A DNA stretch of 64,000 bases from Lepisosteus oculatus (lineage: Eukaryota; Chordata; Actinopteri; Semionotiformes; Lepisosteidae): positions 14,563,817 through 14,627,816 of the forward strand of contig NC_090699.1 of the NCBI RefSeq assembly GCF_040954835.1. Reading direction: 5' to 3'. Of this stretch, positions 1 through 28,602 are shown piece after piece; position 1 is the first letter of the stretch; each line of letters begins with the position of its first letter. The notes below the pieces were generated by a model that was given only the letters and a program-made list of their open reading frames with translations, was not told the DNA's origin and ran no database searches. Position numbers and translations under genes: made by a program.

Positions 1-27
1 TCACTCTGCAGGCCTGCACAACACCTG
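1..27 (+). other. End of a 5' UTR exon of myosin copy 1 (partial)
   Basis: The window opens with a pyrimidine/CAG acceptor-like stretch followed by a short segment ending at a GTAAG donor (position 28). It resembles the non-coding exon of copy 2 that ends at 28375: both end in an ACAACACC(T/A)G-type sequence. Cardiac myosin genes normally have one or two non-coding exons before the ATG exon, so this is probably the last UTR exon of copy 1. Its promoter and first exon lie outside the window. The start of this exon is uncertain (about position 11 if the CAG at 8-10 is the acceptor). Confidence 0.5.
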
Positions 28-1360
28 GTAAGAACTATCATTTCGTTTTCCGAAAATGAACAGTATTAGTTACAGTTATTCGCTTATTTTGTGTTCTATT
101 CTTTTCGGAACGTTTTCTTATTAGTGCAGAAATGCTATTCTATGATCTCATACTGGAAGATTAGCCATGTAGATTTAAGATATCAGTCAATCCTGATATT
201 CTGTATTTTGAAGTCCAAAAAGTAACCTTTAAACTTTAGAGATGACTTTGAGATGACCCAATTATGTTTAAGGAGTAGGAAAAGAAGCACATGACAATGA
301 GTCAATTTCATTTGACTGGTAAATTTAATGGTTTAGCTATTAAAACTGTGCTCTTGTGTATAGTTCACCAAAAAATTGTTGTGCTTCAATTTTTTTAAAC
401 TACTTATCAATGTGAATTAAAGATTATTATGTGACAAGCTGGGTTCTGTCAGATAAGAAAGCTTTTGCAGGAGTGATGATCAGTACATGTTCATAATATA
501 CATACAGTATATTGTAATCCCTGAATGATAAGACTCTAACACAGCAGTGGATAACTCGGCTTCCTTGTGTTTTTTCAGACACCCTGTTGCTTCATTTGAC
601 CTCCTTTCTGTTTTAAATCATTTATATTATTGCTCGTTTGTCCAGGCTGGAGAGATGGAATAGTATCTTTGCTCTAAACAAAAGGAAATGTGTGTACAGT
701 ATATCAAGGCACTGGGCCCTTTCCAGTTTCCAGTGAATACAAGATTTTTACTTCTTTAGTACTAATATTACTTCTCATGAAAGACCAACAGAACAAATCG
801 CTCAGTCCCTGTTGTTTCTGTACAGACGGGGATGTGTTTGTTACTGTATATCCGTACCACTTTCTTGAACAGCATCTGTCAGGTTCACCAGTGATGTGAG
901 GCTGGGGATCCTTTTTGAATAATTTCACCAACTCCATTCAGTTCTGGTGGGCAGGGGGAGGTCACCTTTCATGATCTTGTCCTTCTAGTTATTGTTGTAA
1001 GACTACGCTGTCCGCATAGATTCTAGCACCAGCAACATCAAAAATGATCATGTTACTGAATGTGTCTCCCAGCATAGGGCATGTGGGTGAGGAGAAGGGA
1101 TGAGCGGGGGGCAGGGGGTTTTGTGTACTAGCGTAGACACATGTACCATGGTTGAAAAGAGTTTAAAGATAGCAGTGGATCCTTCTACACTACAGTCCCC
1201 ACTAACCCCACTGCTGTGTGACTTCATATCAGTCAAAAATGAGACCATAAATTTGTGTTTTAACACAACCAACATTAAAAACTCAGCTTTATTTGCCATT
1301 AAACTAAACAAAATGGTTTTACCATCGTAACAAAATGTCCTTGTAATGTCTGATTCTCAG
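28..1360 (+). other. 5' UTR intron of myosin copy 1; no other feature seen
   Basis: This AT-rich stretch lies between the UTR exon donor at 28 and the CTCAG acceptor at 1360. Short open frames occur at 690-940 and 1048-1330 on both strands, but none has recognisable protein similarity or splice context. No repeat family found elsewhere in the window was recognised here. Confidence 0.6.
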
Positions 1361-1373
1361 AGACTTTGACAGG

Positions 1374-17307
<15,934 letters not shown>

Positions 17308-17420
17308 AGCTCTCAGATGGACCTTTCTGAAAACCTCTAGTCTGCTGTGCTTTAGTCCCCCTTGCTTTCTCTCTGCTCTTCCTCTAATTCTGTAGAATAA
17401 AACCGGTTTCAAAACGAACA
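17308..17420 (+). terminator. 3' UTR and poly(A) signal of myosin copy 1
   Basis: A canonical AATAAA at 17396-17401 follows the stop codon by about 90 nt. The whole short 3' UTR is nearly identical to that of copy 2 (44428-44540), although the introns just upstream are unrelated. The cleavage site is probably about 15-25 nt after the signal. Confidence 0.85.
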
Positions 17421-18837
17421 CCTCTTTTCTATGCTTCCTGCTTTGAAAGATTAGGAAATGTTAGAGACTGTCAGGGTCTCTCACCACAGAGTTACACTTC
17501 TAGTTATTTGTGTACTTGTACATCTTTTCTTACAACATGGTTTGCTGTAGCATCTCAATGTTCTGTGCTCTTTAGAAAATGTCTGGTGGAAATTCCATAA
17601 AAAGTAAAAAAAGAATAATCAAGGTAAAATTCACAAATACAGGGCAATGTATAATGAATCAAAAAAGCTTTTTTCTTGTACGGATATCCTTTGGTGGATA
17701 GCTTCTGATTTCTTCCCATGTTCCAGAGCTGCTGGACAGGATGATATGTGTCTCTCAATTGACACATGTGTATGTGTCTTCCTGGCTGGACTGGTGTCCC
17801 ATTAGGGTGTGGTCCAGTCTTCTGCCCTGTGGCTGCAGGGTTAGGCTCTGGCTCATCACAACCTTTTATAGCAGAAAGTGCGTGTGGATAATGGGTGTCT
17901 CCAGTAACATAAAACTTGTTACTGCTTGTAAAACGCAACCACCAGCTAGCATTGCACTTGTATAGTGATAGAGAGCTATGAGGGTCGAATCACACTTGGT
18001 TTACATGTCATTCAGTCAGCCTGGCAAACACCACTAAATACCAATACTGGGTGATTTTCAGAACTCTACAAGGGATTATCTGGATTTCTTCTGAAAATAC
18101 AGTAAGAATAAGTAAAACAACTGATTTCACTGTGTTCACTGTGCTCCTTCTGTCACTTTCAGTCCGTTTTGAAGAACTGCAGGTTTTATTAGTCATTTTG
18201 GAAGTCTTTAGCCACACCAGGGAATTAAAGTTCTTGCACACACTAAACCAGCAGCATGATATCCTTGTAATGAGTGTGCAGTACAGCCATAACCAAGCAA
18301 GCTAATATGAGTATGATCCAAAACATCCATAGTAAAGTGTTTATGAACTATTAATGAAAACCAGTACATAGCTCCTACAGTACCTATCATACCAAGTCAC
18401 ACCACACAGCCCAGAAGAATGAGCCAGTTGTGCACCACCACTCATTGAGTCCCAGTCCCAGTTAGCCCGTGAAGGGAGCCAGGCTCGAACCCGCGGTCCT
18501 TGGTCCACATATTTCAACCCATACACAGGCACACACCTTTGCCAGCCAAGCTAATCAGGAGGCCAGGAATGGAACACGTTCAATTTATTTTTAATAACAA
18601 GATTACACTTACGTTCGTTTTTCAGATTATTTCTAACACTTAGTGCTGTAATTAACAACTTTCCAAAATAGAAAAAGATATATTTCTTTCTACACAAATG
18701 GAGCTTCTACGGTAGTTAAAAGCAATGCACTGTACCTCTACTGATTTCATCCTCTGGGGAACAGGACATTTCTCTAATCTTCATAGGGCTGTTCCACAAT
18801 TTCCTTCTTTTTACTTGTAATAATTGAGCAAGTAATT

Positions 18838-19215
18838 CATTGAATTTATATAGTGCACTTCTTTCTGAAGCATCTCAAAGCACTGTCCACACAGAAGGGG
18901 ACCCATTTCATTTTCCAATGAAGTGCAGTTCCCAAGTGAGTGACACACAGCAGCCCCACTGCACAGCAGGTCAGACAGAGGGCTGTGAAATTAGGGAGAC
19001 CAGATTGTACAATAGTTTGTACAGAGCAGGAATCAGTCAGGACACCCCTAATCTTACAAATAGCACCATGAGATCTTTGATGACCATTAGTTGGGACTAT
19101 GGTTTCATATCTTACACGAACGTCTCCTGCTGTACAGTGTCCTCGGACATGATACCTGGGCATTGGTTTTGGAATTCTGGTCCAGAGGGTCCTGCCCCCT
19201 GCTGGTCCAGTTGAA
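18838..19215 (+). repeat. Interspersed repeat with 'TATATAGTGCACTT' head
   Basis: It starts with TTATATAGTGCACTTCTTTC and CATCTCAAAGCACTGTCCA and ends near CCTGCCCCCTGCTGGTCCAG. The head resembles the repeat at 62634 (TTATATAGCGCTTTTCTGG, CTCAAAGCGCTTTACAGG). These look like members of one dispersed fish repeat superfamily. Confidence 0.5.
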
Positions 19216-20159
19216 AACTGCTGCCCGGTTTCACTTGAAAGACAATAGTGAAGCAGTAAAGTAAATAGGTTAAATTTATATCTAACATACTAAATATTTA
19301 AATAGTTTTCTTCACAATAAAATAAAAATGCACATTGGCAGTCATATAACATTCTAATTAGTTTACATAGACTTCATTATACATGGTTTTAAGAGTAGTT
19401 TTTCCACTAAGAAACACAGAGCTTTACAGACAACACCACGTCTCAAATGACATTGAAGTTACTTTGTTTACTTTGTTTAGAACTGTCCTTGGTATAGTAT
19501 TAACGTACGTATCTGTTCATATTTGCATGGAGAGGTCTGATCTTTTCATCCTGTTAGGATTAGCCTTTAAGCAAAGGCTTTCTTTTTTTCCATGGCCTAG
19601 TGCTGAAAATATACATCGCAGGTTCGGGTTTCACATTAACTCCACCGATGTCTCTTATGCCTTAACGTATATCCATCCCAAAAGTGCAGCTGTTTCTTAC
19701 ATTCTTCCTTCTCTTCCATTTCATCTCCACGGTACGCCAGATTCTCGTAGCATGATGCTGTGTAAGATGTTAAATGTCTGGTGCTAAATGGAAATTATAA
19801 CAATGCAGTACCTTGACCTGTGTCAGCTAAAGTGGAGATAAAGTGTAGATAAAGCACTTGCATGGAGAAGCCAGGTTGCTTCTCATGCTTCACCTATTTC
19901 CTTGCACAGTTTCCACGCTCATTCTTTGACTCGATTCATTTGGTTTTTGTGCTTGGCTAAGGAGCCAGCGGTGAGAAGCTATCATCTGTGGGATTATACC
20001 TGAACATGTCTAAATCAGAACCTTCCCCAAAAAGTATCAGTGTATCAGTGCACATCATCCCTAAAAACAAGAGCTGTCCTTTTAAGAAAATCTTGACTTT
20101 GAAAATTGATCAGACAATGTTAATACATTCACGATTCCAGTGCGGTTAAGTCCTGGTGT

Positions 20160-20400
20160 CTGCAGGTTTTTATTTGTAGCTCAGGTCTCAGCAATCCAGA
20201 TTAGCTCATTACTGGTTTAATTGGGCCACTTTAAAAGCTCCTCCCAGCTCTTCAGATGCTGCCGCTTTAACGAGACCTAGAAACTCTGCAGACCCACCAG
20301 CCCCTCAGGACCAGGATACAACAGCCCTGACCTACACCAGCACAAAGGGATCCTGCAATGAATTTCTCTGCCACTCCATCCACTAGATGGAGCCACCAGA
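20160..20400 (+). repeat. Interspersed repeat fragment
   Basis: It contains GCAGGTTTTTATTTGTAGC, TTTAATTGGGCCACTTTAAA and CAGACCCACCAGCCCCTCAG followed by GACCAGGAT, a dispersed-repeat composition related in part to 15593-16100. Limits are approximate. Confidence 0.4.
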
Positions 20401-21888
20401 CTTCCATTTTTATGTCCCTAATGAGAGTCCAGCCATGATGCTGAATTGTGTTCTTTTGGAACTTCAGTGAGCTGTCTGGTATCTTTAGGCTAAAGACTAT
20501 GCAAATAACAAGAAAATGTACGAATGGTATCTTATCATTTTCTTACATTCTAGAAATGGTAGATTTCAACAGTATTTCTCAATTGTAGAAACATCACCTT
20601 TTGATAATCCGACCACACGGAAGGATAGTGGATAATCACGGTGAAATGATTTCATTGTATGACAAATAAAACAAAGAGTCAAAAAGATGAAATTGCCCAG
20701 CACCACTGATGAGAAATTGTCTCTAGGAATTGGAGTATAAAATCACACCAGGAGACGAATCTCCTAGAAGTAAACAGGCTGACAAAGAGACATCCCAACC
20801 ATTAGTCTCTTTATCACTTTCCCCACTAAAAAACACAGACCCTAAAAAGAAAGCACAGAACATAGCCCTTACAACAGGAAAACAAGATTTTTTCTTAGGA
20901 GAGGGCTCGTTTTCTCCACAGAGCAGAGCACGTAATGAATGCAACGAGGATTTAATTAATGCATAACAGCGCGCTTTTCACACGTCCACTTGAAGCCTCC
21001 AGTCTAACGTCTGTCACCCAGGAACTTCAGAGGTTCGTTCGGTGGGACATATTTTAGTATGGCAAAGCAGAGCTTCTAGTGCAGAATGAGCCTGTTTGCA
21101 TGCGATTCGGGGAAGCCTGGTTCACATTCTGCTGTCCATGTTATTGTTACAGCGTGTTTCATGCTAAGCAGTGTGCCACTAATCGATCTTCACTGAGTGA
21201 ATGATAAGCAGAGAGCAGAAGATGAGCCTTACCTTTCCAGTGCCGGGATCTCCGGTGAGAAATAATAGAGACTCAGTTGTAACTGCCAGACAAGACCTTA
21301 GCACTCCACCCACAGCAGACATGGCCAAGTCTTTCCTTTGCACCTGTGTCCATTAACCCTATAGGCAGAGTCATTTTTAGCTCAGTCGTGCTATTATGAA
21401 GGTTAATGAGGAAACAGCCAGACGTCATGGCAGTTCATGCCTTAGCAGAGATCACCTATGGGCATGTTTGTGGATGTGTCTGTACAGGAACAGATCTCAC
21501 TTCATTGCTCTCAGGCTGCCACCTAGGAATATTGTTACAACACAATTGTCTTTACAGATGCTTACACTAGAATATCCAGATGTCAAAAACAGGTTTTAAT
21601 GTATGTGCGGATCCACATAGCAAGGATACACTCCCTCAGCCCACTGCACTACTGGCCTGTGCTGCATAGGCAGCTGTCCCTCAGACAAGGTCACCTTCAG
21701 GCCTCAGGACATTTATTGCAGGAAGTTGCTCCATTGTGCACAGCGAGGAGAGAGGGCACAGATACTAATTAGGGCACATCTCCCCTTGCTGTTTGTCCTT
21801 CATGTGGTAGCCAGAGAGAGAAACAGGTGTTCCCACATGACAGGCTGTGTTACTGGTCTGCGTGCTTGCTGTGGACTGACCTGTATAT

Positions 21889-22159
21889 ACGATCACTTTA
21901 TTGGCCATATACAATTTCTTGCATTAGGAATTTGTCTTTTCGCATTCCCCAGCTTGTTCTCCATGAGACACACAGGCGGGGAAAGAGAAGCTGGGGGTCA
22001 TGGCGCAGGGTCAGCCATTATACAGCACCCCTGGAGCAGCTGGGGTTAAGGGCCTTGCTCAGGGGCCCAACGGAGTAGGATTCCTCTGCTGGCCCCAGGA
22101 TTTGAACCGGCAACCTTCCAGCCACAGACACAGATCCTGAGCCCCTGAACCCCCTAGTT
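21889..22159 (+). repeat. SINE-like repeat family A, copy 1
   Basis: The family starts CACTTTATTGGCC(A/C)TATAC and runs through CCCCAGCTTG, GAGACACACAG, AAGCTGGGGGTC and GCAGGGTCAGCCATT. It ends near CTTCCAGCCAC and GATCCTGAGCC. Other members lie at 44625-44880 and 49546-49810, and a truncated start is at 63890. The frequency (four in 64 kb) indicates an abundant family in this genome. Confidence 0.8.
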
Positions 22160-22215
22160 TGTTCTGTATTCTTGTTGTAGACCTAAATTAATTAGATTTT
22201 CATGAAAGTCTGAGT

Positions 22216-22568
22216 GGACAGTGCAGTGGCGCAGTGGTTGGCATTGCTGCCTCACAGTACTCAGGCCCTGGGTTCAATCTTAGCCCCAAGGTGCTACCTG
22301 TGTGGAGTTTGTTTGTGCTCCCCATGCTTCCAGGGTTTCCTACTGGTTCACCAGTTTCCTCCCACAGTCCTGACATACTGGTAGGTGAATTAGCTTCTGG
22401 TAAAACTGGCCCTGGTGTGAATGTGTATGTTTGCGTCTGTCCTGTGATGAACTGGTGTCCTGCCCAGGGTGTATCCCACCTTGCGCCTGTTGCTTGCTGG
22501 GATAGGCCCCAGCTGCCCTGCAACCGTGAATTGGATGAAGTGGTTAGAAAACAGATGGATGGAAAGTC
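22216..22568 (+). repeat. tRNA-type SINE family B, copy 1
   Basis: It starts GCAGTGGCGCAGTGGTTGGC and contains a GGGTTCAATC B-box-like motif. The tail includes GTTTCCTCCCACAGTCC, GTGTCCTGCCCAGGGTGTAT, and GGATGAAGTGGTTAGAAAAC with GATGGATGG. Relatives lie at 28603-29135 (interrupted) and 47037-47240. This is the common fish SINE type with a tRNA-like head. Confidence 0.75.
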
Positions 22569-25458
22569 TTAATAAAAGAAGATAACCTCATTATATCCAA
22601 AAAATAAGACTTGATCAGGAAAAAGAGGATCATGATTTGGAGTCCCAGAAACTTCCACTTATACATTATGTATGTCTTCCGTAAGTCATGTCAAACAAAG
22701 CTGGACCAGACACAGCATGGTCAGAACAGCAGAAGGGTTCTGTGTAAGGGGACAGAGTATGAGCTGGCACGGTGAGGCTTGCAGGCTCCGCACACAGAAA
22801 TGCCATGGGTGTGACAACACACTGGTACAGAGGATCTGACTGAGATGACTGTCAAGGACTCCGTGTCCATGAATAAGCAAGTGCCTGACAGAAGGCTAGC
22901 ATCTGCTACAATTTCCTGACACCTCATGGTTGTAGAGATGTAAGCATGCCTGGGGTATTTTTGTAACGGATTTTAATTGTCATTGAAACAGAAACCCCTG
23001 CGAGGGTCTGTAAGCCTGTCTGTGCTGTGATAGGTGTGGGTACGGTGCGCTTTGGCAAAGCAATAAGACAAAAGCAGGAATATGAGAGTGGCCCTTTTAT
23101 TAGACTGATTATATTGTTCACTTGTGGCACTTAAATAATGGGCTGGAATACAGAAACCTGACACCTGCAGAGTTTCTGCTCTAAAATTCATCACCCCACT
23201 CACAAGAGATTACCCTGTAAAGCTCTCAGATATGTTATGGAGTTTTTCCCTTTAATTTTTCACACTTATAGGCGTTTAGTTTGCTTTGTCATGGTTTTCT
23301 TTCATATGTTTCATCCTTTACCACACCTCTCCTTGGTTTAAAAATGCCTTTATCGTGACCTCACTTTTCTTTCCTACACAATGGCACTGTCATGAGCATA
23401 CCCTGAATGGCACCCCGGACTGTGGCCTGTTCGTGCAGTCTTCAGCAGTGTTCACCCTGCTGTGGACAATACACTGTCACAAGTATACTGACGTTTTACG
23501 TTCTTAGTCTCAGTCCGCAGAGATGACTTCAAAGGCATCTCTGCGTAACGAAAGTCCAGTTTTAGATCATTGATAATCTGCGCCAAACATGAAAGAAGAA
23601 ACACAGTCGTTTTGTTATTTTCCCTCTTAGTTCTCGCTGGTTTTGGCAAGCCCAATTCTTTCTTTATGTCTCCGCTGACATTGACTCCTGTAGTGCACAG
23701 GAATAATGAGAATGGGCAGACAGGCTCTTTCAGCCGGCCCGCCAGCACACCCAGGCACTGAGCGTGTGACACAGAGTTTGACAGGGGAGTCCGTGTCCAT
23801 CAGAGGAGCAGCAGATCTCTCACTGATGTCATTACAAACCCGCAGGCATTATAGGTGCTGCCGGGTGTCTGATGGAAAAGCGAAGAGCTTGGGCTGGCAT
23901 ACCCCAGCATTTCCCCATCGGCATTGCACCACGTGCGTATTGCTGCTGCAAGGGGAATCCTCCTCAGAGAAGAGGAAAAACAGTCAGGACAAGGCACAAA
24001 ACTCTCTGGGCTGCTACGTCACATAAATGTTCTTATCTATTAGTATTTCGTTTTGGGGTCTCACCACCTGCGCTTTTTAAACGAAATGATCTCTGTGGAG
24101 AACCTGAAGGAGCTGTAGCACATTAAGTGGCAGGTTCTGTCATTGACAATAAACAATTTATGTCCACGAGAAAACTTTGACATGGAATCTAATTTAACAT
24201 GTGAAACCCTGGAAGGTAATATTTCTTAAGGACTGCGTCCTTAAAGCAGAATTACACCGTTTTGTACCTCTAACTCCAAGATACGAAAGGGACCATTTCA
24301 AAAGTAGCTATGGCCATTTTTATTCTTGTACTTGAGAAACTGTCGGCATCAAGTTTCTTTTTTCAAGCCGGACGTGACCGATTCACAGTCCACCTCACGC
24401 TGTTTATTTAAATATAACAAGACCTTTTCTTTGAGAGTCACCTGTTGCTGTTGATCCCGTGCAAATGCTGTAGATAATGTCTAGGCCTCTCAAGCTGTGC
24501 TCCTCAATCAGCGAGAGGCACTCGGCAGGAATTTCACAGGGTTATCTTTGTACAAAGGATAAAGGGAAGGAAACAATGTCATATTGATGAGAATGAGCTG
24601 GTCGCTGAGTTTTTACTAGCCCACCATGTAGAACAGGCCAGCACTGACCTTGTCCTTGGCCATGGCATCAGTGCTCTTCCTTACAGCAGGGTAGCAAGTT
24701 CTTTCATCTGCTTCACTAATCCTTGGGTTTAAGAAATTAGCCTGTCATTTCAGACAGCCCATAGTCCTGTTGTAGGGAAAGAAACTCATTAAGGACTGAC
24801 TCTGCTTTGACACTCACAGTTTGGTTCGGTTTTTAAGTACAAGACAAAAACAACTTGGTTCCATCCGTTGCTGTCCGTAATGCTGAAATATTTTTATTAA
24901 GGTCAGGTTTTTAACAGTGCCGCTTTAAAAACATGTGAGCTGGACACTGGGTGGTATTTCTTTCACAGTGAGTCCACAGATTAACTTTTTGTCAGCACAC
25001 CATCACCTCTGCGGTGCTGCGTTCTCGGTGTAAAAGATGTGAATCTCAACACAGGAGAAGAGACTGTAGGCTTTCAATTCTGTCCAGCACCAGGAGAAAC
25101 TGTAGCAGCAGGGCCCCAGACTGGCCCCAGCGGGTCAAGGATGTCTTGAATCCCAGACACACTGAGCCTGTTTCAAAGCTAAAAGAAGATCATTTATTTA
25201 CAGTGTGAGAAACTGCAAGACGTAGTTCATTAAGAACACTAGTTGAACTTTCTCCTCCAGCCCTTCCCCATTTAGAGCCGGGCAGAGCTGAGCTGGGCCA
25301 CTGAACGTTTTTTTTTCAGTCCTGATCTGAAAAACATCTGCCTTCTCCGTTTGTGACGTTAATTCGGGGTTCCCGAGCTCCGACCTCCTGACCTCGCTCG
25401 GCTTCTCATTCTGACTTCTTCCACTGATGCTCCATAACTGGCACGAATCTGAGTGGAT

Positions 25459-25482
25459 GTACAGTACAGTACAGTACAGTAC
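25459..25482 (+). repeat. (ACAGT)n microsatellite
   Basis: Nearly five perfect copies of the pentamer ACAGT. Nothing else is recognised nearby. Confidence 0.85.
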
Positions 25483-25984
25483 CTCCCAGTCTTCCAGCAG
25501 ATGCAGAATGCTGGCAGCCTCTGTTTCCTGGTTTTTAAAGCTTTAAAACTGAGACTTTAAATTCTCTCCAATGGACTGGACAAGTGATGGCAGGCAGTAG
25601 AGCATGCCCAGCAGCCTTCTGGGGAATGTAGTTGAGCCATCTTGACAAATCCTACCTTCCTTCTGCACCATGCACAGCCCTTTCAGGGGTGGAACATTTT
25701 TAAAAAAAATCCTAACCTCACTTTCCTTGGATGATGTTTTTGTTTTTTTACCCTTTTATGCCGTTTTTATTGTTTTCATATATTGCCTTCCTCCAAAACC
25801 AGCCTCATGGTTATGTGGTCAACTAAGGGACCGCGTTCTGCTAGAGTTAGGCTCCATTCCCATTGTATACACTGGAAGACCTTTGTCAAGGGAGTGGTTT
25901 GGATAAGGGTGATCGGGAAGGGAATGGTGTAATTTACACATTATATCAATTAAGACAGAAAAGTTTAAATACCTTAGAATTGTC

Positions 25985-26215
25985 ACAAATGAGAAGAGGT
26001 CATTTAGCCTGTCTGGCTCACTTGGCTGTCAGTGGGTAATTAATTCAAGGATCTTGTCCTTGAATTAATCCAAACAATGTCCAAACAATTCCTGATGGGA
26101 GCCAGGCGTCCGCTTCAGCAAGGTAGCTTCTTCCAGACTCCCACGTCAGTCTGTGTATCAGAGTGCCTCAGTCCTCGAAGGGAACTTCTGATTTTGTTTG
26201 TGTATTACTGTTCTC
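25985..26215 (+). repeat. Repeat family C fragment
   Basis: It includes AGCTTCTTCCAGACTCCCAC followed by a decayed TCTGTGTATCAGAGTGCCTC segment. This matches the pattern 'CTTCCACACTCCCACCA...TGTGTGAAG...CCTCCT' of family C seen at 43690-43935, 59755-60060 and 63598-63785. Confidence 0.45.
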
Positions 26216-26539
26216 TATTGGGTTGAATTTGTTAGTACCTTTAAGAAGTCTGAATACTGGAATCAAGTCTCCCTGCCTTCTCTTTCACTTAGCCACGTGA
26301 AAGCTGCTGTACTATGTGTTCCTCAGGAATAGTAGCTCTGTAGGAGCTTTGCTCCAGGAGTGGGCTGAATGTTGATATGTCTTTCTCTGTTGTTATCGAG
26401 CCTGTGGCTGACAGGCCTTCAGCATGTCTCTTCCCCTTAAGATTGTAGCCATTGCAGGTGAGTCGACCAGGGCCAGTTTTCCCAGACGCCAATTAACCAT
26501 TAATCCCATCCACCACAGCTGGGGTTATTACAATTAGAA

Positions 26540-26800
26540 TAATAATTCCTGTGTAGGTAGGTAGCACTTTTTCGCCACCAAAGGATGAAAAAGGATCCTG
26601 AAGTGCTTTATACAGTATGTAAGATAGCACACGCTTCATCCTCCACCACAAACCTGGGTAATGCGTGATGCTTGCCAGCCTGTCTGCACCACTACACAGA
26701 GGATCAGCTGGAGACATTGTTTCACCCGTCTGTATCTTCCTGTGCACGACACTGGACTGCAAGTCCAGGTGGATCACCTTGTTGGAAGCCTCTGAGAATG
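26540..26800 (+). repeat. Decayed interspersed repeat
   Basis: The segment with TAGCACTTTTTCGCCACCAA, GAAGTGCTTTATACAGTATG and a run of CATCCTCCACCACA resembles the 'tatatagcgcttt...caaagcgcttta...ccaccaccag' repeats at 18838 and 62634. It is poorly preserved and its boundaries are uncertain. Confidence 0.35.
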
Positions 26801-27942
26801 CCTTGAGCTTTCCCAAGATGTGGCACCTTTTGAAATGACTGCATGTCTAATGATTGTATTGTCGCTTTATTCAGCTCAGACTCCTGCTTGTCACCCACTT
26901 AGAATCCTCAAAATTGCAGTCTACTGGTTTGGTGAGGCCACCTTCCCAAAACACTGCAGTTTCTTTTTGCTGCCTGCATTTAACGTTCTGCACTTGGTTC
27001 CATTAAATATAATCTGCTGGGTGTTTGCCGAGTCCTCTTCAATTTCCTTTGCAGCTTCTTCAGCATTCGCCGTTGCATACATGATGTTGTCATGTCTGTA
27101 ACTTTCAGTGTGATAATTATTCTTTGATGTGGAAGTTAGCAAGATTAAAAATGTAATATCTTATCCTATGACCTGAATCCTATGCTGTGGTTGCTTGATT
27201 CAAAGAAGAATAACTGGCTAATTTAAGCAAGATCTGCTTTTTCTAAACGAATGGTGACTAATGATGCCTGAGATACCATACTTTGTCTTTTCCTGTTCCC
27301 TTACTTTTAATATTTAGAACATGACAGGTTTATTTTTTCACATCTTACACTGTATGCATTGTCTTTTAGCGTCTGAGGCATGTGCTGGACTGGCCACAAT
27401 CGGAATATCGCCTCTACCTGGACACTTTGAGAGAGGCTCTCAGCTCATCTCATTCCGTCTCTCATTTGCGGCCGCGGCGTTAGCGCTCAGCCCGGCATCG
27501 TTTCAGCACTGAGGCGGTCTCTTGGCCCCTGAATGATCCTCCTGACAAACCCAGCCCCCACCCCTACAGCCAGCACATTCTGTCAGAGATCCCCGCTTCT
27601 CTCATTGTCAAGTAGTTCATGCTCAAGGTTATCCAATAAATGTCCTCTTTATTATTGGAAGCCATTTGTCTGATCTATTGTTTCCTTTGGTTCTGAACAG
27701 TACATTCTCTTGTTGCTACTGGCAGCTACTAGGTCCTCTGTGCCCTCCCCTTGTGCCCTAATGAAATAATCACTTGGCACCAATCACCTATTAAGGACTG
27801 AAACATCGTCGGTTACAGTGACACGTTATACGGAGCTATATGCAAACACATACACATAAAACACATTCATAGGTACACAGAAACATTCATGGCCCCTCCT
27901 GTCTGTGACACAATGCTTTTACGGCTTTCTGAAATGCCACTT

Positions 27943-28014
27943 CCAAATGTGGGGGGGCTTGCTTCCTTTATAAAGAGAAGCAGGGACTGGACAGCGAGAT
28001 GTTAGTGGCTGAAG
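27943..28014 (+). promoter_or_regulatory. Core promoter and first non-coding exon of myosin copy 2
   Basis: A TATA box (TATAAA, 27969-27974) is followed about 30 nt later by a short segment ending in GGCTGAAG at a GTATGT donor (28015). This is the layout of a TATA-driven first UTR exon, with transcription probably starting near 27998-28004. A CArG-like box with one mismatch, CCAAATGTGG, lies at 27943-27952, where an SRF site would fit. Strong TATA and CArG elements are typical of cardiac myosin promoters. Assignment to copy 2 rests on position (1.4 kb before its ATG), orientation and the downstream UTR exon. Confidence 0.6.
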
Positions 28015-28328
28015 GTATGTACGGCGGGCTGTTATTAGGGGAGGGCTCACTCAGGCTTCGAATGAATATACTTCTAATATACACAACAGTGTGCAGATCC
28101 CACTGTGGAGCTGTGGTTTCTAACCTCTTTTCTGCCAGCCTTTTCCACACACAGCTCTAACACCCAGTAAGCAGTGAGTGGACCTGCTGCTGCTTCTGAG
28201 TCAAAGCTCTGCTGTGCTGCCATCTGCTGGCGAATCTGCCTGTGAAAGGCAGAGCCACTGAAATCGAGGGGAAAAGGCAAATGTTCATGTAAGAGACTCA
28301 CTGTCTTTCTGTGTGTGTGTGTTCTCAG

Positions 28329-28375
28329 GCTCAGGGAACTCTGCTGATCTTCAGTGTTGGACGACACAACACCAG
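28329..28375 (+). other. Second 5' UTR exon of myosin copy 2
   Basis: A GT-rich/TTCTCAG acceptor precedes this 47-nt segment, which ends ACAACACCAG at a GTAAG donor, like the UTR exon that opens the window. The coding exon follows with its own acceptor at 29369 and nine leader bases (29370-29378) before the ATG. Confidence 0.55.
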
Positions 28376-28602
28376 GTAAGACTGGCTACTGATTTTAAAA
28401 TCTCTTGGATCTAGGAGGTTACCTTATGCCACAGAGCAGTCTTTTTCTCTTGCAGAGCTGTTTTGAAACCTGTTTTGATAACCACTTGTCAGTGAGGTGA
28501 AGGGTTGCTGTGTACAGCAGGGAGTACTTTTAAGTTTTCTTGTGTAAAACCTCATTGTAATAAACATGAAAAAATACTAATAAAAAGTGTTCTTTTCCTT
28601 GG

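Larger units (their letters stand above)
17420..27940. other. Intergenic region between the two myosin genes; no gene seen
   Basis: About 10.5 kb without a supportable coding gene. Open frames are short, lack family similarity and have no shared splice pattern. The interval contains several dispersed repeats, listed separately. It must also contain upstream control DNA of copy 2. In mammals this spacer is the source of antisense transcripts and cardiac control elements, so unannotated regulatory RNA is possible here. I cannot show it from sequence alone. Confidence 0.6.

Noticed and set aside
17420..24130. Several 60-134-codon frames (for example 19383-19787)
   Set aside because: Isolated, without family similarity, and often within repeats. 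The intergenic length makes such frames expected by chance.
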